Source: an uncultured Collinsella sp. (lineage in GTDB: Bacteria; Actinomycetota; Coriobacteriia; Coriobacteriales; Coriobacteriaceae). Taken from it: 15,259 nt of DNA. Below are positions 1-6,441 of the stretch, piece after piece (within the stretch, counting starts at the first letter, position 1; each line of letters opens with the position of its first letter). A program made the translations under genes and the position numbers. Below the pieces are notes generated by a model that saw only the letters and a program-made list of their open reading frames with translations, had not been told where the DNA came from and ran no database searches. The stretch lies in assembly GCA_900759045.1 (NCBI GenBank), contig CAAETU010000008.1:1-15259 (forward strand), read 5' to 3'.

Positions 1-252
1 GCCTGCATCGATCGTCCTAAGGACGAGACCCTGCCCGACCAGTGGACGAGCCAGATTTTCGCCCGCATCCTGGCGCATCACCCTGTGATTATGGTTACCG
101 ATCTGTGCGATCACCAGATGCTCAAGGATATGCACATGACGCCGGTCAACACCCTCGAGGAGGCGCTCAAGCTTGCCTTTGAGATGAAGGGTACCGATGC
201 CAAGGTGGCCGTCATTCCTGATGGCCTGGGCGTTGTCGTCGCGCAGCACTAG
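1..252 (+). CDS. larA: Nickel-dependent lactate racemase LarA, C-terminal end (5' truncated by window)
   Basis: Reading frame 1 is open from the first base to a TAG at 250-252 and gives 83 residues. The end (VIMVTDLCDHQMLKDMHMTP, then a helix and AKVAVIPDGLGVVV) has the style of the C-terminal Rossmann-like domain of LarA/DUF2088 proteins, which commonly finish with an AKV-x-VIPDG-type strand. LarA interconverts D- and L-lactate, or related 2-hydroxyacids, in the cytoplasm using the nickel-pincer nucleotide cofactor. The catalytic His residues and the cofactor-binding Lys lie upstream of the window. The call is strengthened by the channel gene directly downstream and by larB and larC on the facing strand. 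Substrate cannot be fixed from this fragment, because the family includes racemases and epimerases of several 2-hydroxyacids. Confidence 0.8.
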   Translation, partial: ACIDRPKDETLPDQWTSQIFARILAHHPVIMVTDLCDHQMLKDMHMTPVNTLEEALKLAFEMKGTDAKVAVIPDGLGVVVAQH

Positions 253-261
253 TGCGCGGCC

Positions 262-276
262 TAAACGAATCGTTTA
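262..276. promoter_or_regulatory. 15-bp near-perfect palindrome between larA and the channel gene
   Basis: The sequence taaacgaatcgttta has 7-bp arms around one central base. It lies in the 49-nt gap between the larA stop and the channel start. It could be a protein-binding site or a small intercistronic hairpin. In Lactobacillus the lar genes are controlled through a palindromic box bound by LarR, a Crp/Fnr protein, but this site does not clearly match that box. No other copy was seen in the window. Function is not established. Confidence 0.35.
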
Positions 277-301
277 TAACCGACAAGAAAGATAAGGTTT
301 T

Positions 302-1033
302 ATGCTTACCAAACTCCTCTGCGAATTCGGCGCAACGGCCCTCATGATCATCTTTGGCGTGGGCGTACACTGCGATACCGTGCTCAAGGGCACCAAGTAT
401 CAGGGCTCTGGTCATATGTTTGCCATCACCACTTGGTCTTTCGGCATCTCGGTCGCCCTGTTTATCTTTGGCGGCGCCGTGTGCATGAACCCCGCCATGG
501 TGCTTGCCCAGTGCATCGTCGGCCTGGTGCCGTGGAGCAGCTGCATCCCCTTCATGGTTGCCGATATGCTCGGCGGCTTTGCGGGTGCCGTGATCGCGTG
601 GTTGATGTATGCCGATGAGTTCAAGGCTTCCGATGGTGTCATCGATCCCATTGCTCAGCGCAATATCTTCTCGACCAACCCCACCACCGAGGGCACCAAC
701 TATGCCCGTAACTTCTTCTGCGAGGCTATCTGCACCTTCGTGTTCATCAGCGCCATCCTTGCTGCCGCTAGCCGCGCCGGCGAGAACGTTTTGATGCTCG
801 CTATCTGTGTCGGTCTGATCGTTTGGGCCGTTGGTATGGGCATGGGCGGCATCACTGGCTTCGCCATGAACCAGGCTCGTGACCTTGGCCCTCGCATGGC
901 CTATCAGGTGCTGCCGATTAAGAACAAGGCTGACAACAACTGGAAGTACGGCCTGCTCGTTCCTGGCATCGCCCCGTTTGTCGGTGCCGCTCTGGCTGCA
1001 CTGTTTGTGCACGGTTTCTTGGGCATGTTCTAG
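302..1033 (+). CDS. larD: MIP-family (aquaglyceroporin) channel, probable lactic acid facilitator LarD-like
   Basis: This 243-aa integral membrane protein has six hydrophobic helices and two half-helix motifs. The first is NPA at residues 63-65 (CMNPAMVLAQ). The second is NQARD at 190-194, within GFAMNQARDLGPR, where the family normally has NPARD. The Arg of the selectivity filter is kept. Length matches the GlpF/aquaporin family. It starts 49 nt after larA with an AAGG-type ribosome site (gataagg), so the two are probably co-transcribed. In Lactobacillus plantarum the lar operon includes larD, a GlpF-type channel for lactic acid. The same pairing here suggests that role, although glycerol or water transport cannot be excluded from sequence. 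The Gln in the second box is the one clear departure from consensus. Confidence 0.8.
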   Translation: MLTKLLCEFGATALMIIFGVGVHCDTVLKGTKYQGSGHMFAITTWSFGISVALFIFGGAVCMNPAMVLAQCIVGLVPWSSCIPFMVADMLGGFAGAVIAWLMYADEFKASDGVIDPIAQRNIFSTNPTTEGTNYARNFFCEAICTFVFISAILAAASRAGENVLMLAICVGLIVWAVGMGMGGITGFAMNQARDLGPRMAYQVLPIKNKADNNWKYGLLVPGIAPFVGAALAALFVHGFLGMF

Positions 1034-1055
1034 TCTGAGGCTACATAGTTGTCCG

Positions 1056-1178
1056 CCGCCCGCATGGGGTAACTTCCCAGCGCGTCCTCGGACATGCAAA
1101 AAGGCTCGCTGCGCACTTCGTGCGGCGAGCCTTTTTGCGTCCTGCGGAATGCGCTGGGAAGTTACCCCATGCGGGCGG
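1056..1178. repeat. 123-bp palindromic element with 28-bp perfect inverted repeats
   Basis: The left arm at 1056-1083 and the right arm at 1151-1178 are perfect reverse complements over 28 bp (core ATGGGGTAACTTCCCAGCGC in the left arm). They flank about 67 nt that hold a separate strong hairpin. The element fills the gap between the convergent channel and tetR genes. It may be a bidirectional terminator unit or a MITE-like or palindromic intergenic repeat. Only this one copy is visible here, so mobility is not shown. Confidence 0.7.
1096..1138. terminator. Bidirectional intrinsic terminator inside the palindrome
   Basis: The left arm at 1096-1109 (GCAAAAAGGCTCGC) pairs perfectly with 1125-1138. 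A further short GCAC/GTGC helix closes around a TTC loop. The A-run on one side and the T-run (1132-1136) on the other give a U-tract in both directions. This suits termination of both the rightward larA-larD and the leftward larB-larC-tetR transcripts. Confidence 0.8.
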
Positions 1179-1312
1179 CTGCGGGATTTTAGTCGCGTTG
1201 GAACAAGCAACCCAACATATATCTGAATTTGGATGTGAGGGGCGTTTTGCTGTTGGGGGCGTTGAGATGAGGACGATACTTTGGGAAGGGATGACGCCTT
1301 GGGAGGAGGCGT

Positions 1313-1852
1313 CTATCTGAAGAGGGGCTTTATGGCTGATAGATAGTCTTTGGCTACGTCCTCTTTTGGGGCTTGGAAGTTGTGCCAGGCCCACCATTGG
1401 ACCATTCCTACGAAGCTTGAGGCTATGTGGTGTAGTAGGAAGCTGCGGTCCATGGTGGCGGCGGGGCCGTTTGGGTCGGTGGGGACGGTTTCGGCTGCTC
1501 GTGACATGATGGTCTTGCGGAGGCAGTCGGCGAAGACGCGTGAGCCGGCGCCGGCTACGAGGGCGCGTACACCCTGACGACGATCCCAGAGGTTGTTGAG
1601 GATATGCTCGACCTGTACGAGTGGGTCATCGAGCGGTGTGCCATCGTCGTCGAGGGCGTGGGTGCAGATGTCGCTCACGAGCTCGGACAGTAGGTCGTCT
1701 TTACTCTTGAAGAGGCCGTAGAACGTGGCCCGACCCACATGGGCGCGAGCGATGATGTCGCCGACGGTGATCTTGCCGTAGTCCTCTTCGCGCAGCAGCT
1801 CGGAGAACGCCGCGACGATGGCGGCGCGGCTTTTTGCCTTGCGGGCATCCAT
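1313..1852 (-). CDS. TetR-family transcriptional regulator in the lar operon
   Basis: This 179-aa protein has an N-terminal TetR helix-turn-helix. Residues ~28-48 read KITVGDIIARAHVGRATFYG, matching the family signature in which a Tyr/Phe-rich recognition helix follows. The C-terminal part contains the segment SSFVGMVQWWAWHN, similar to the ligand-binding half of DhaS-like TetR regulators. An upstream extension of the same frame overlaps larC, but MDARKAKS is the natural start because its ATG (1852-1850) lies 2 nt past the larC stop, as expected for translational coupling. As the last gene of larB-larC-tetR it is the best candidate for a local regulator of lactate racemization. That role is inferred from position. 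Known LarR of Lactobacillus is a Crp/Fnr protein, so this would be a different control solution. Confidence 0.85.
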   Translation of the reverse strand: MDARKAKSRAAIVAAFSELLREEDYGKITVGDIIARAHVGRATFYGLFKSKDDLLSELVSDICTHALDDDGTPLDDPLVQVEHILNNLWDRRQGVRALVAGAGSRVFADCLRKTIMSRAAETVPTDPNGPAATMDRSFLLHHIASSFVGMVQWWAWHNFQAPKEDVAKDYLSAIKPLFR

Positions 1853-1854
1853 GG

Positions 1855-2772
1855 CTATGCGTCCGCGTGAACGAGCAGGCAACGGAGCGTACCGGAGCAG
1901 CCCTCGTAGGGGCGCTTGCCGGCGCCGTAGCCGACGGCTTCGATGCGGTAGCGTGAGGGCAGTTGGTCGGACGTGCGCAGAGCAGTGACGATGGCGGCGC
2001 CAGTGGGCGTCACGAGCTCGCCGGCGACCGGTGCGGGCGTGAGGGCGATATTGCCTGCTTGGCATAGGTTGACGACGGCGGGCACCGGGATGGGCATAAG
2101 GCCGTGGGCACAGTGGATGGTGCCGTGACCCTCGGAGAGCGACTCGACCACGATGTCCTCAATACCCAAGTCGTCGAGGCAGATGGCGATAGAGCAGACA
2201 TCGACGATGGAGTCGACGGCGCCCACCTCATGAAACAGGACAGTGTCGGGCGTTTTGCCGTGAGCCTTGGCCTCAGCAGCAGCGAGTACAGAAAAAATGG
2301 CGAGGGCACGATGCTTGGCGCCATCGCTTAGCTGCGAGCCATCGATGATGGCGGTGACGTCCGCCAAAGAACGGTGGTGATGGTGGTGGGTGTGGTGATG
2401 ATCCTCGTGCTCATGGGCGTGGCCCTCATGGTCGTGCTCATGGCAGTGCTCGTGTTCGTGCCCGCCATGATCATGATGGTGATGCTCATGCTCGTGCGTG
2501 TGTTCGGCGGCTGCTTCGTTGCCGTAGAGCCAGACCATGTCGTGGTCGTGGTTCTCGAGCTCCTCTGCCAGCTGAACGTCAAAGTCGCAGGCGTCGATGC
2601 CATGCTTGTTTACGCGTGTGACGGCAATCTCAAAGCCGCCGACCGGAAGCGTGGCGAGCTGCTCGCGCAGATGTTCCTCGCTGGCACCCAGGTCGAGCAG
2701 GGCCGCGACGGTCATGTCGCCGCTGATGCCCGAGGTGCCGTCGATGATAAGCGTGTGCTGATGGTTGGACAT
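1855..2772 (-). CDS. larC: Nickel-pincer cofactor biosynthesis protein LarC, N-terminal (LarC1) form with His-rich insert
   Basis: This 305-aa protein starts with IIDGTSGISGDMTVAALLDL, the glycine/aspartate-rich start typical of LarC, and contains HEVGAVDSIVDV and a PVPAV...GELVTPTGAAI segment, also diagnostic. Residues 91-133 form an acidic His-rich stretch with 25 His in 43 positions, a likely nickel-binding insert. LarC inserts Ni into the pincer nucleotide in a CTP-dependent reaction, and the CTP-binding part is the C-terminal LarC2 domain. Full-length LarC is usually about 400 residues. This protein ends after YGAGKRPYEGCSGTLRCLLV, where LarC2 would begin, and tetR starts at once, so LarC2 is missing here. 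The start codon is preceded by AAGGAG, which overlaps the larB stop; the gap is only 10 nt. Confidence 0.9.
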   Translation of the reverse strand: MSNHQHTLIIDGTSGISGDMTVAALLDLGASEEHLREQLATLPVGGFEIAVTRVNKHGIDACDFDVQLAEELENHDHDMVWLYGNEAAAEHTHEHEHHHHDHGGHEHEHCHEHDHEGHAHEHEDHHHTHHHHHRSLADVTAIIDGSQLSDGAKHRALAIFSVLAAAEAKAHGKTPDTVLFHEVGAVDSIVDVCSIAICLDDLGIEDIVVESLSEGHGTIHCAHGLMPIPVPAVVNLCQAGNIALTPAPVAGELVTPTGAAIVTALRTSDQLPSRYRIEAVGYGAGKRPYEGCSGTLRCLLVHADA

Positions 2773-2782
2773 GGAATGCTCC

Positions 2783-3565
2783 TTAACGGGCGCAGGGCGT
2801 ACCAGCGCTCAGATGATTGATAAGACTTGCCTGGTAGGCGGCGCCGAAGCCGTTGTCGATGTTGACGACCGAAACGCCGCTGGCGCAGGAGTTGAGCATG
2901 GCGAGCAGCGCGGCTACGCCACCAAAACTTGCGCCGTAGCCCACGCTGGTGGGAACGGCGATGACTGGACAGCTCACCAGACCGCCGATAACGCTCGCCA
3001 GGGCACCCTCCATGCCGGCGATGGCGATGACCACCTGCGCCTGGGCAAGTTCCTCGGCATGCGCGAGCAGGCGGTGCAGGCCGGCGACGCCCACGTCGTA
3101 GAGACGGTCGACCTCGTTGCCATAGAACTCGGCCGTCAACGCGGCTTCCTCGGCGACGGGCAAGTCGCTCGTGCCGGCGCAGGCGACGACGATGCGTCCG
3201 TTGCCGGTAGGGGAGGGCTTACCGCCCACGAGGGCGAGCTGTGCGTCCGGGGCATATCCCAGGTCGATGTCGTTGCCGAGAAGCTCCGAGGTACGGGCTG
3301 CTTTTTTGCTGTCCAGGCGCGTGACCAGGATGCGCTCCTGACCGGCATCGCGCAGCGCTTCGATAATGGCGGCAATTTGCTCGGCGGTTTTACCGGCGCC
3401 GTAGACAACTTCGCCGGCTCCCTGGCGCACCCCGCGCGAAAGATCGAGCTGCGCAAAACCCAGATCGGCGGTTGGCGCCGTCTGGAGGCGCGTGAGGGCG
3501 ACTGCCGGGGTGACTACTCCGTCGGCAACATCGCTCAGCAATTGCTCAAGATCTCGCTTATCCAT
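2783..3565 (-). CDS. larB: Nickel-pincer cofactor biosynthesis protein LarB (NaAD carboxylase/hydrolase)
   Basis: This 260-aa PurE-related protein is the usual length for LarB. The C-terminal two-thirds carry the AIR-carboxylase-like fold: IVVACAGTSDLPVAEEA (~125-141), AIAGMEGALASVIGGL (~181-196), PVIAVPTSVGYGASFGG (~200-216) and MLNSCASGVSVVNIDNGFGA (~223-242). Cys227 in LNSCASG corresponds to the LarB cysteine that attacks the pyridinium of nicotinic acid adenine dinucleotide in the first step of cofactor synthesis. The frame is open 11 codons further upstream, but the ATG at 3565-3563 has a good AAGGGA ribosome site 5-8 nt upstream. It is the first gene of larB-larC-tetR. LarE, which supplies the sulfurs, is not in the window. 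Confidence 0.93.
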   Translation of the reverse strand: MDKRDLEQLLSDVADGVVTPAVALTRLQTAPTADLGFAQLDLSRGVRQGAGEVVYGAGKTAEQIAAIIEALRDAGQERILVTRLDSKKAARTSELLGNDIDLGYAPDAQLALVGGKPSPTGNGRIVVACAGTSDLPVAEEAALTAEFYGNEVDRLYDVGVAGLHRLLAHAEELAQAQVVIAIAGMEGALASVIGGLVSCPVIAVPTSVGYGASFGGVAALLAMLNSCASGVSVVNIDNGFGAAYQASLINHLSAGTPCAR

Positions 3566-3588
3566 ATATGTTCCCTTCGACGGCGCAA

Positions 3589-3618
3589 AGTCTAGCACTC
3601 AAAGGGTATGTTTCCGAA
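3589..3618 (-). promoter_or_regulatory. Possible larB promoter
   Basis: On the minus strand TTCGGA (3618-3613) and TAGACT (3594-3589) are separated by 18 nt. This would place a start site about 15-20 nt before the larB ribosome site. Both boxes are imperfect. The -35-like box lies inside the right half (minus-strand sense) of the inverted repeat at 3610-3643, which would make the promoter repressible. Confidence 0.35.
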
Positions 3619-3643
3619 CACTAAGACAAAATTGTTCGGAAAC
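3610..3643. promoter_or_regulatory. Inverted repeat upstream of larB, candidate operator
   Basis: GTTTCCGAACA (3610-3620) and TGTTCGGAAAC (3633-3643) are perfect 11-bp reverse complements separated by 12 nt. The repeat sits between serB and larB and lacks a following U-tract in the direction of serB transcription, so it does not look like a terminator. The position is suitable for autoregulation by the TetR protein at the end of the larB operon. The protein that binds is inferred only. Confidence 0.55.
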
Positions 3644-3679
3644 TATAGGACAGACTGATTCTCTTGTTAGAAGGATCGA

Positions 3680-4315
3680 CTAGTCGCGCAGGATGATGTC
3701 CATGGCGAGCATCAGGTTGCGCTCATCGATGGCAAACGGGGCGGCTTCGCGTGTCTTGGGCTTGGCGCAAAACGCGATGCCCGTGCCCGCGGCCTGAATC
3801 ATGGGGATGTCGTTGGCGCCGTCACCGATCGCGACGGTGTGGGCCATGTCGACACCGCACTCAACCGCCCAATCCAGCAGCTGGATGAGCTTGGACTCCT
3901 TGGTCACAATGTCTGCCGCCAGCTTGCCGGTGAGCTTGCCGTCCACGACTTCCAGACGGTTGGCCAGGCAAAAATCGATGCCCGCGGCGGCCACGATCTT
4001 GTCGGCGACCTCGTGGAAGCCGCCGCTTACCACGCCGACCTTCCAGCCTTTGCTGTGCGCCGAGCGCACAAGCTCCAGCGCGCCGGGGGTAAACGTCACG
4101 CGCTCAAAGGTGCGCTCGAACACACTCTCGTCCAAGCCGGCAAGCAGCCCCACGCGCTCCTCGAGCGCCTGCTTAAAGTCCAGCTCGCCGCGCATAGCGC
4201 GCTCGGTGATTTGCGCAACTTGCTCGCCCACGCCGGCCTCCTCGCCCAACAGGTCGATGACCTCCTGGTTGATGAGCGTGGAGTCGATATCCATAACAAT
4301 GAGGCGTGCAGTCAT
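3680..4315 (-). CDS. serB: Phosphoserine phosphatase SerB (HAD superfamily)
   Basis: This 211-aa cytosolic enzyme has the complete HAD/PSP motif set: motif I DIDST with nucleophile Asp9 and acid/base Asp11, motif II SGGF at 97-100, the motif III Lys in TKESK (~142), and motif IV GDGANDIPMI from Gly164. It hydrolyses O-phosphoserine to serine, the last step of the phosphorylated serine pathway. It is the short form without an N-terminal ACT domain. The start at MTARLIVMDID is chosen because GGAAAGG precedes it; the frame is open 15 codons further but without a ribosome site. It runs leftward toward larB with an ~115-nt gap that contains the candidate larB operator, so serB is probably a separate unit. 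No clear terminator was seen after it. Confidence 0.9.
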   Translation of the reverse strand: MTARLIVMDIDSTLINQEVIDLLGEEAGVGEQVAQITERAMRGELDFKQALEERVGLLAGLDESVFERTFERVTFTPGALELVRSAHSKGWKVGVVSGGFHEVADKIVAAAGIDFCLANRLEVVDGKLTGKLAADIVTKESKLIQLLDWAVECGVDMAHTVAIGDGANDIPMIQAAGTGIAFCAKPKTREAAPFAIDERNLMLAMDIILRD

Positions 4316-4455
4316 GACGGGCCTTTCCAAGTGCTGTTTTATTGGGGCATATTGTCGCACGTGAATAGCGCGGGCGGGTGCCGCGGTGCGTCAATTGTTT
4401 CGTCTCCGTCAAGTCTTTGGGCAGGAGCTACTTTTTCGCGGTACATCGACACAGG

Positions 4456-4466
4456 TGCGATAAGAT
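4456..4466 (+). promoter_or_regulatory. Possible aspS promoter -10 region
   Basis: TAAGAT at 4461-4466, preceded by TGCGA, resembles an extended -10 box about 105 nt before the aspS start. No convincing -35 box is present at 16-18 nt spacing. This is the only good -10 candidate in the gap between the divergent serB and aspS genes. Confidence 0.3.
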
Positions 4467-4508
4467 AGAACGCCATGTCTGGCTGCGCGGTTTACGCAGG
4501 CTGGGCAA

Positions 4509-4550
4509 ATCTGTACGACGCCGCCCGGAACGACACGGGGCGGCACAGAT
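4509..4550 (+). promoter_or_regulatory. Leader hairpin upstream of aspS
   Basis: ATCTGT (4509-4514) pairs with ACAGAT (4545-4550). Inside it GCCGCCC (4520-4526) pairs with GGGCGGC (4538-4544), leaving a 5-nt one-sided bulge and an 11-nt loop. It ends about 5 nt before the AAAGGAGG ribosome site. A role in translation control is possible. No T-box consensus was found, and no known riboswitch class was recognised. Confidence 0.45.
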
Positions 4551-4571
4551 CCATAAAGGAGGATCACTGGT

Positions 4572-6359
4572 ATGAGCCAGACCCGTCCCATCGATGAGCA
4601 TTCTATGCACACCCGTACCTGCGGCGAGCTTCGCTTCGAGAACGTGGGCGAAGAGGTCACCCTCACCGGTTGGGTGAGCCGTCGCCGCGACCACGGCGGC
4701 CTTATCTTCTGCGACCTTCGCGACCGCGAGGGCATCACGCAGCTCACCTTCGACCCCGAGCACTCCGACGGCGACGCCTTTAAGATCGCCGAGACCATGC
4801 GTCCCGAGTGGCCCATCAAGATTCACGGCGTCGTGCGCTCCCGTGGCGAGGAGACCACCAACGCCAAGCTCGCGACCGGCGAGATTGAGGTCCTGACCGA
4901 CCATGCCGAGGTGCTCAACACGTCCGTCACCCCGCCGTTCCAGATCGAGGACGGCATCGAGACGAGCGAGGACACCCGCCTGCGCTATCGCTATCTGGAC
5001 CTCCGTCGTCCCGAGATGATGGCTAACCTCAAGTTGCGCTCCGACTTTACCTTTGCCATTCGCGAGGCGCTGCACAACCGTGAGTTCATGGAGGTCGAGA
5101 CGCCCTCCCTGTTTAAGTCCACGCCCGAGGGCGCTCGCGACTTCATCGTTCCCAGCCGTATTCAGCCGGGCAACTTCTACGCCCTGCCGCAGTCCCCGCA
5201 GCTCCTGAAGCAGCTGCTCATGGTCGGTGGCGTCGAGCGCTACTACCAGGTTGCCAAGTGCTTCCGCGACGAGGACTTGCGTGCCGACCGTCAGCCCGAG
5301 TTCACCCAGGTCGATATCGAGATGTCCTTCGTGGACCAGAACGATGTCATGAGCGCGCTCGAGGAGGTTCTTGCCGATGCTTTCGGCCGCATGGGTGTCG
5401 AGATGCCCACGCCGCTGCGTCGCATGAACTACTGGGATGCCATGGACACCTATGGCTCCGATAAGCCCGATACCCGCTATGGCATGCACCTGGTCGACCT
5501 GACCGACATCTTTGCCAACTCCAAGTTCAAGGTCTTTGCGACTGCCGCAAACGAGGAGGGCTCTGTCGTCAAGGCCATCAACGCCAAGGGCGCCGGCGCC
5601 TGGGCACGTGCCAAGATCGATAAGCTTGCCGGCGTGGCCTCCACGTTTGGCGCCAAGGGCCTGGCTTGGATCGCCTTCCGTGAGGACGGCTCCATCAACA
5701 GCCCCATCGTCAAGTTCTTCTCGGACGAGGAGATGGCGGCTCTGCGCGAGCGCATGGACGTCGAGCCCGGCGACCTTGTGATGTTCGCCGCCGGCCCGCG
5801 CCTGCTCTCCGACGAGATCCTGGGCGGCATGCGTTCGCACATGGCCAATGCGCTCGAGATCAAGCGCGAGGGCCACGACTTCCTATGGGTCGTCAACTTC
5901 CCGCTGTTCCATTGGGACGAGGATCGCAAGGCCTATGCCGCCGAGCACCAGCCGTTCACTCTGCCGACCGAGACCGACATCGCCAAGATCGAGGCTGACC
6001 CGTTGGCAGCCGGTTCTTGCACCTACGACTTTGTCATGGACGGCTTTGAGGCCGGTGGCGGCGGCATGCGTATCCACAACGCCGAGATGCAGATGTCCAT
6101 GCTCAAGCTCCTGGGCTTTACCGAGGAGCGTGCCGAGTCTCAGTTCGGCTTCCTCATGGAGGCGCTCAAGTTTGGTGCGCCCCCGATGGGCGGTTTTGCT
6201 CTGGGCCTGGACCGCGTGTGCATGCTGCTCACCGGCTCCGACTCCATCCGCGACGTCATGGCGTTTCCCAAGACGGCCAGCGGCTCCGACCTCATGTCGG
6301 GCGCCCCGAGTGCCGTTTCCGGCGCCCAGCTCAAGGACGTTAGCCTGCGCCTGATGTAG
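4572..6359 (+). CDS. aspS: Aspartyl-tRNA synthetase (bacterial type), probably non-discriminating
   Basis: This 595-aa class II synthetase has the bacterial AspRS layout: an N-terminal OB-fold anticodon-binding domain (~12-120), a catalytic core with motif 2 FRDEDLRADRQPEFTQ (231-246), an inserted GAD-type domain (~310-430), and motif 3 GFALGLDRVCMLL (541-553). It charges tRNA-Asp with aspartate. Residue His41, in RRRDHGGLIF, aligns with Leu30 of E. coli AspRS; His at this site is a known feature of non-discriminating enzymes that also make Asp-tRNA-Asn for GatCAB. The start at 4572 is favoured by AAAGGAGG at good spacing. It gives an 11-residue extension relative to E. coli, whose Met1 aligns with Met12 here. 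The gene stands alone with its own terminator. Confidence 0.96.
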   Translation: MSQTRPIDEHSMHTRTCGELRFENVGEEVTLTGWVSRRRDHGGLIFCDLRDREGITQLTFDPEHSDGDAFKIAETMRPEWPIKIHGVVRSRGEETTNAKLATGEIEVLTDHAEVLNTSVTPPFQIEDGIETSEDTRLRYRYLDLRRPEMMANLKLRSDFTFAIREALHNREFMEVETPSLFKSTPEGARDFIVPSRIQPGNFYALPQSPQLLKQLLMVGGVERYYQVAKCFRDEDLRADRQPEFTQVDIEMSFVDQNDVMSALEEVLADAFGRMGVEMPTPLRRMNYWDAMDTYGSDKPDTRYGMHLVDLTDIFANSKFKVFATAANEEGSVVKAINAKGAGAWARAKIDKLAGVASTFGAKGLAWIAFREDGSINSPIVKFFSDEEMAALRERMDVEPGDLVMFAAGPRLLSDEILGGMRSHMANALEIKREGHDFLWVVNFPLFHWDEDRKAYAAEHQPFTLPTETDIAKIEADPLAAGSCTYDFVMDGFEAGGGGMRIHNAEMQMSMLKLLGFTEERAESQFGFLMEALKFGAPPMGGFALGLDRVCMLLTGSDSIRDVMAFPKTASGSDLMSGAPSAVSGAQLKDVSLRLM

Positions 6360-6382
6360 GCGAGTGGCTATATATTGCCCGT

Positions 6383-6417
6383 AACGAGGGAAGGACGTGT
6401 GCCTTCCCTCGTTTTTT
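6383..6417 (+). terminator. Intrinsic terminator of aspS
   Basis: A perfect 12-bp stem, AACGAGGGAAGG (6383-6394) with CCTTCCCTCGTT (6402-6413), closes a 7-nt loop. It runs into six T residues (6412-6417). It begins 23 nt after the aspS stop. Confidence 0.95.
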
Positions 6418-6441
6418 ATTCGTGTGAGATGAGCGCCGTGG

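Noticed and set aside
212..1210. 332-aa minus-strand ORF across larA, the channel and the palindrome
   Set aside because: It is antisense to two well-supported genes and passes through the terminator element; no family resemblance.
1313..2065. 250-aa version of the TetR gene
   Set aside because: The first 71 residues are an Arg-rich shadow of larC. The HTH begins right after the internal ATG at 1852, which has the correct position after the larC stop.
1855..2065. Programmed frameshift in larC leading into LarC2, as in Lactobacillus
   Set aside because: The overlapping frame gives an Arg-rich nonsense sequence and then TetR. No LarC2-like motif is present in any frame.
2374..2502. Tandem repeat or CRISPR-like array
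   Set aside because: The repetition is codon-level His/Glu alternation within a coding frame, with no fixed repeat and spacer length.
2374..2820. Plus-strand ORF of 148 aa with a Val/Met-rich hydrophobic start
   Set aside because: It is the antisense of the His-rich segment of larC (CAT/CAC codons read as Met/Val), with no ribosome site.
4470..4571. T-box riboswitch before aspS
   Set aside because: No T-box consensus (AGGGTGGNACCGCG-like), specifier loop or antiterminator/terminator pair is present.
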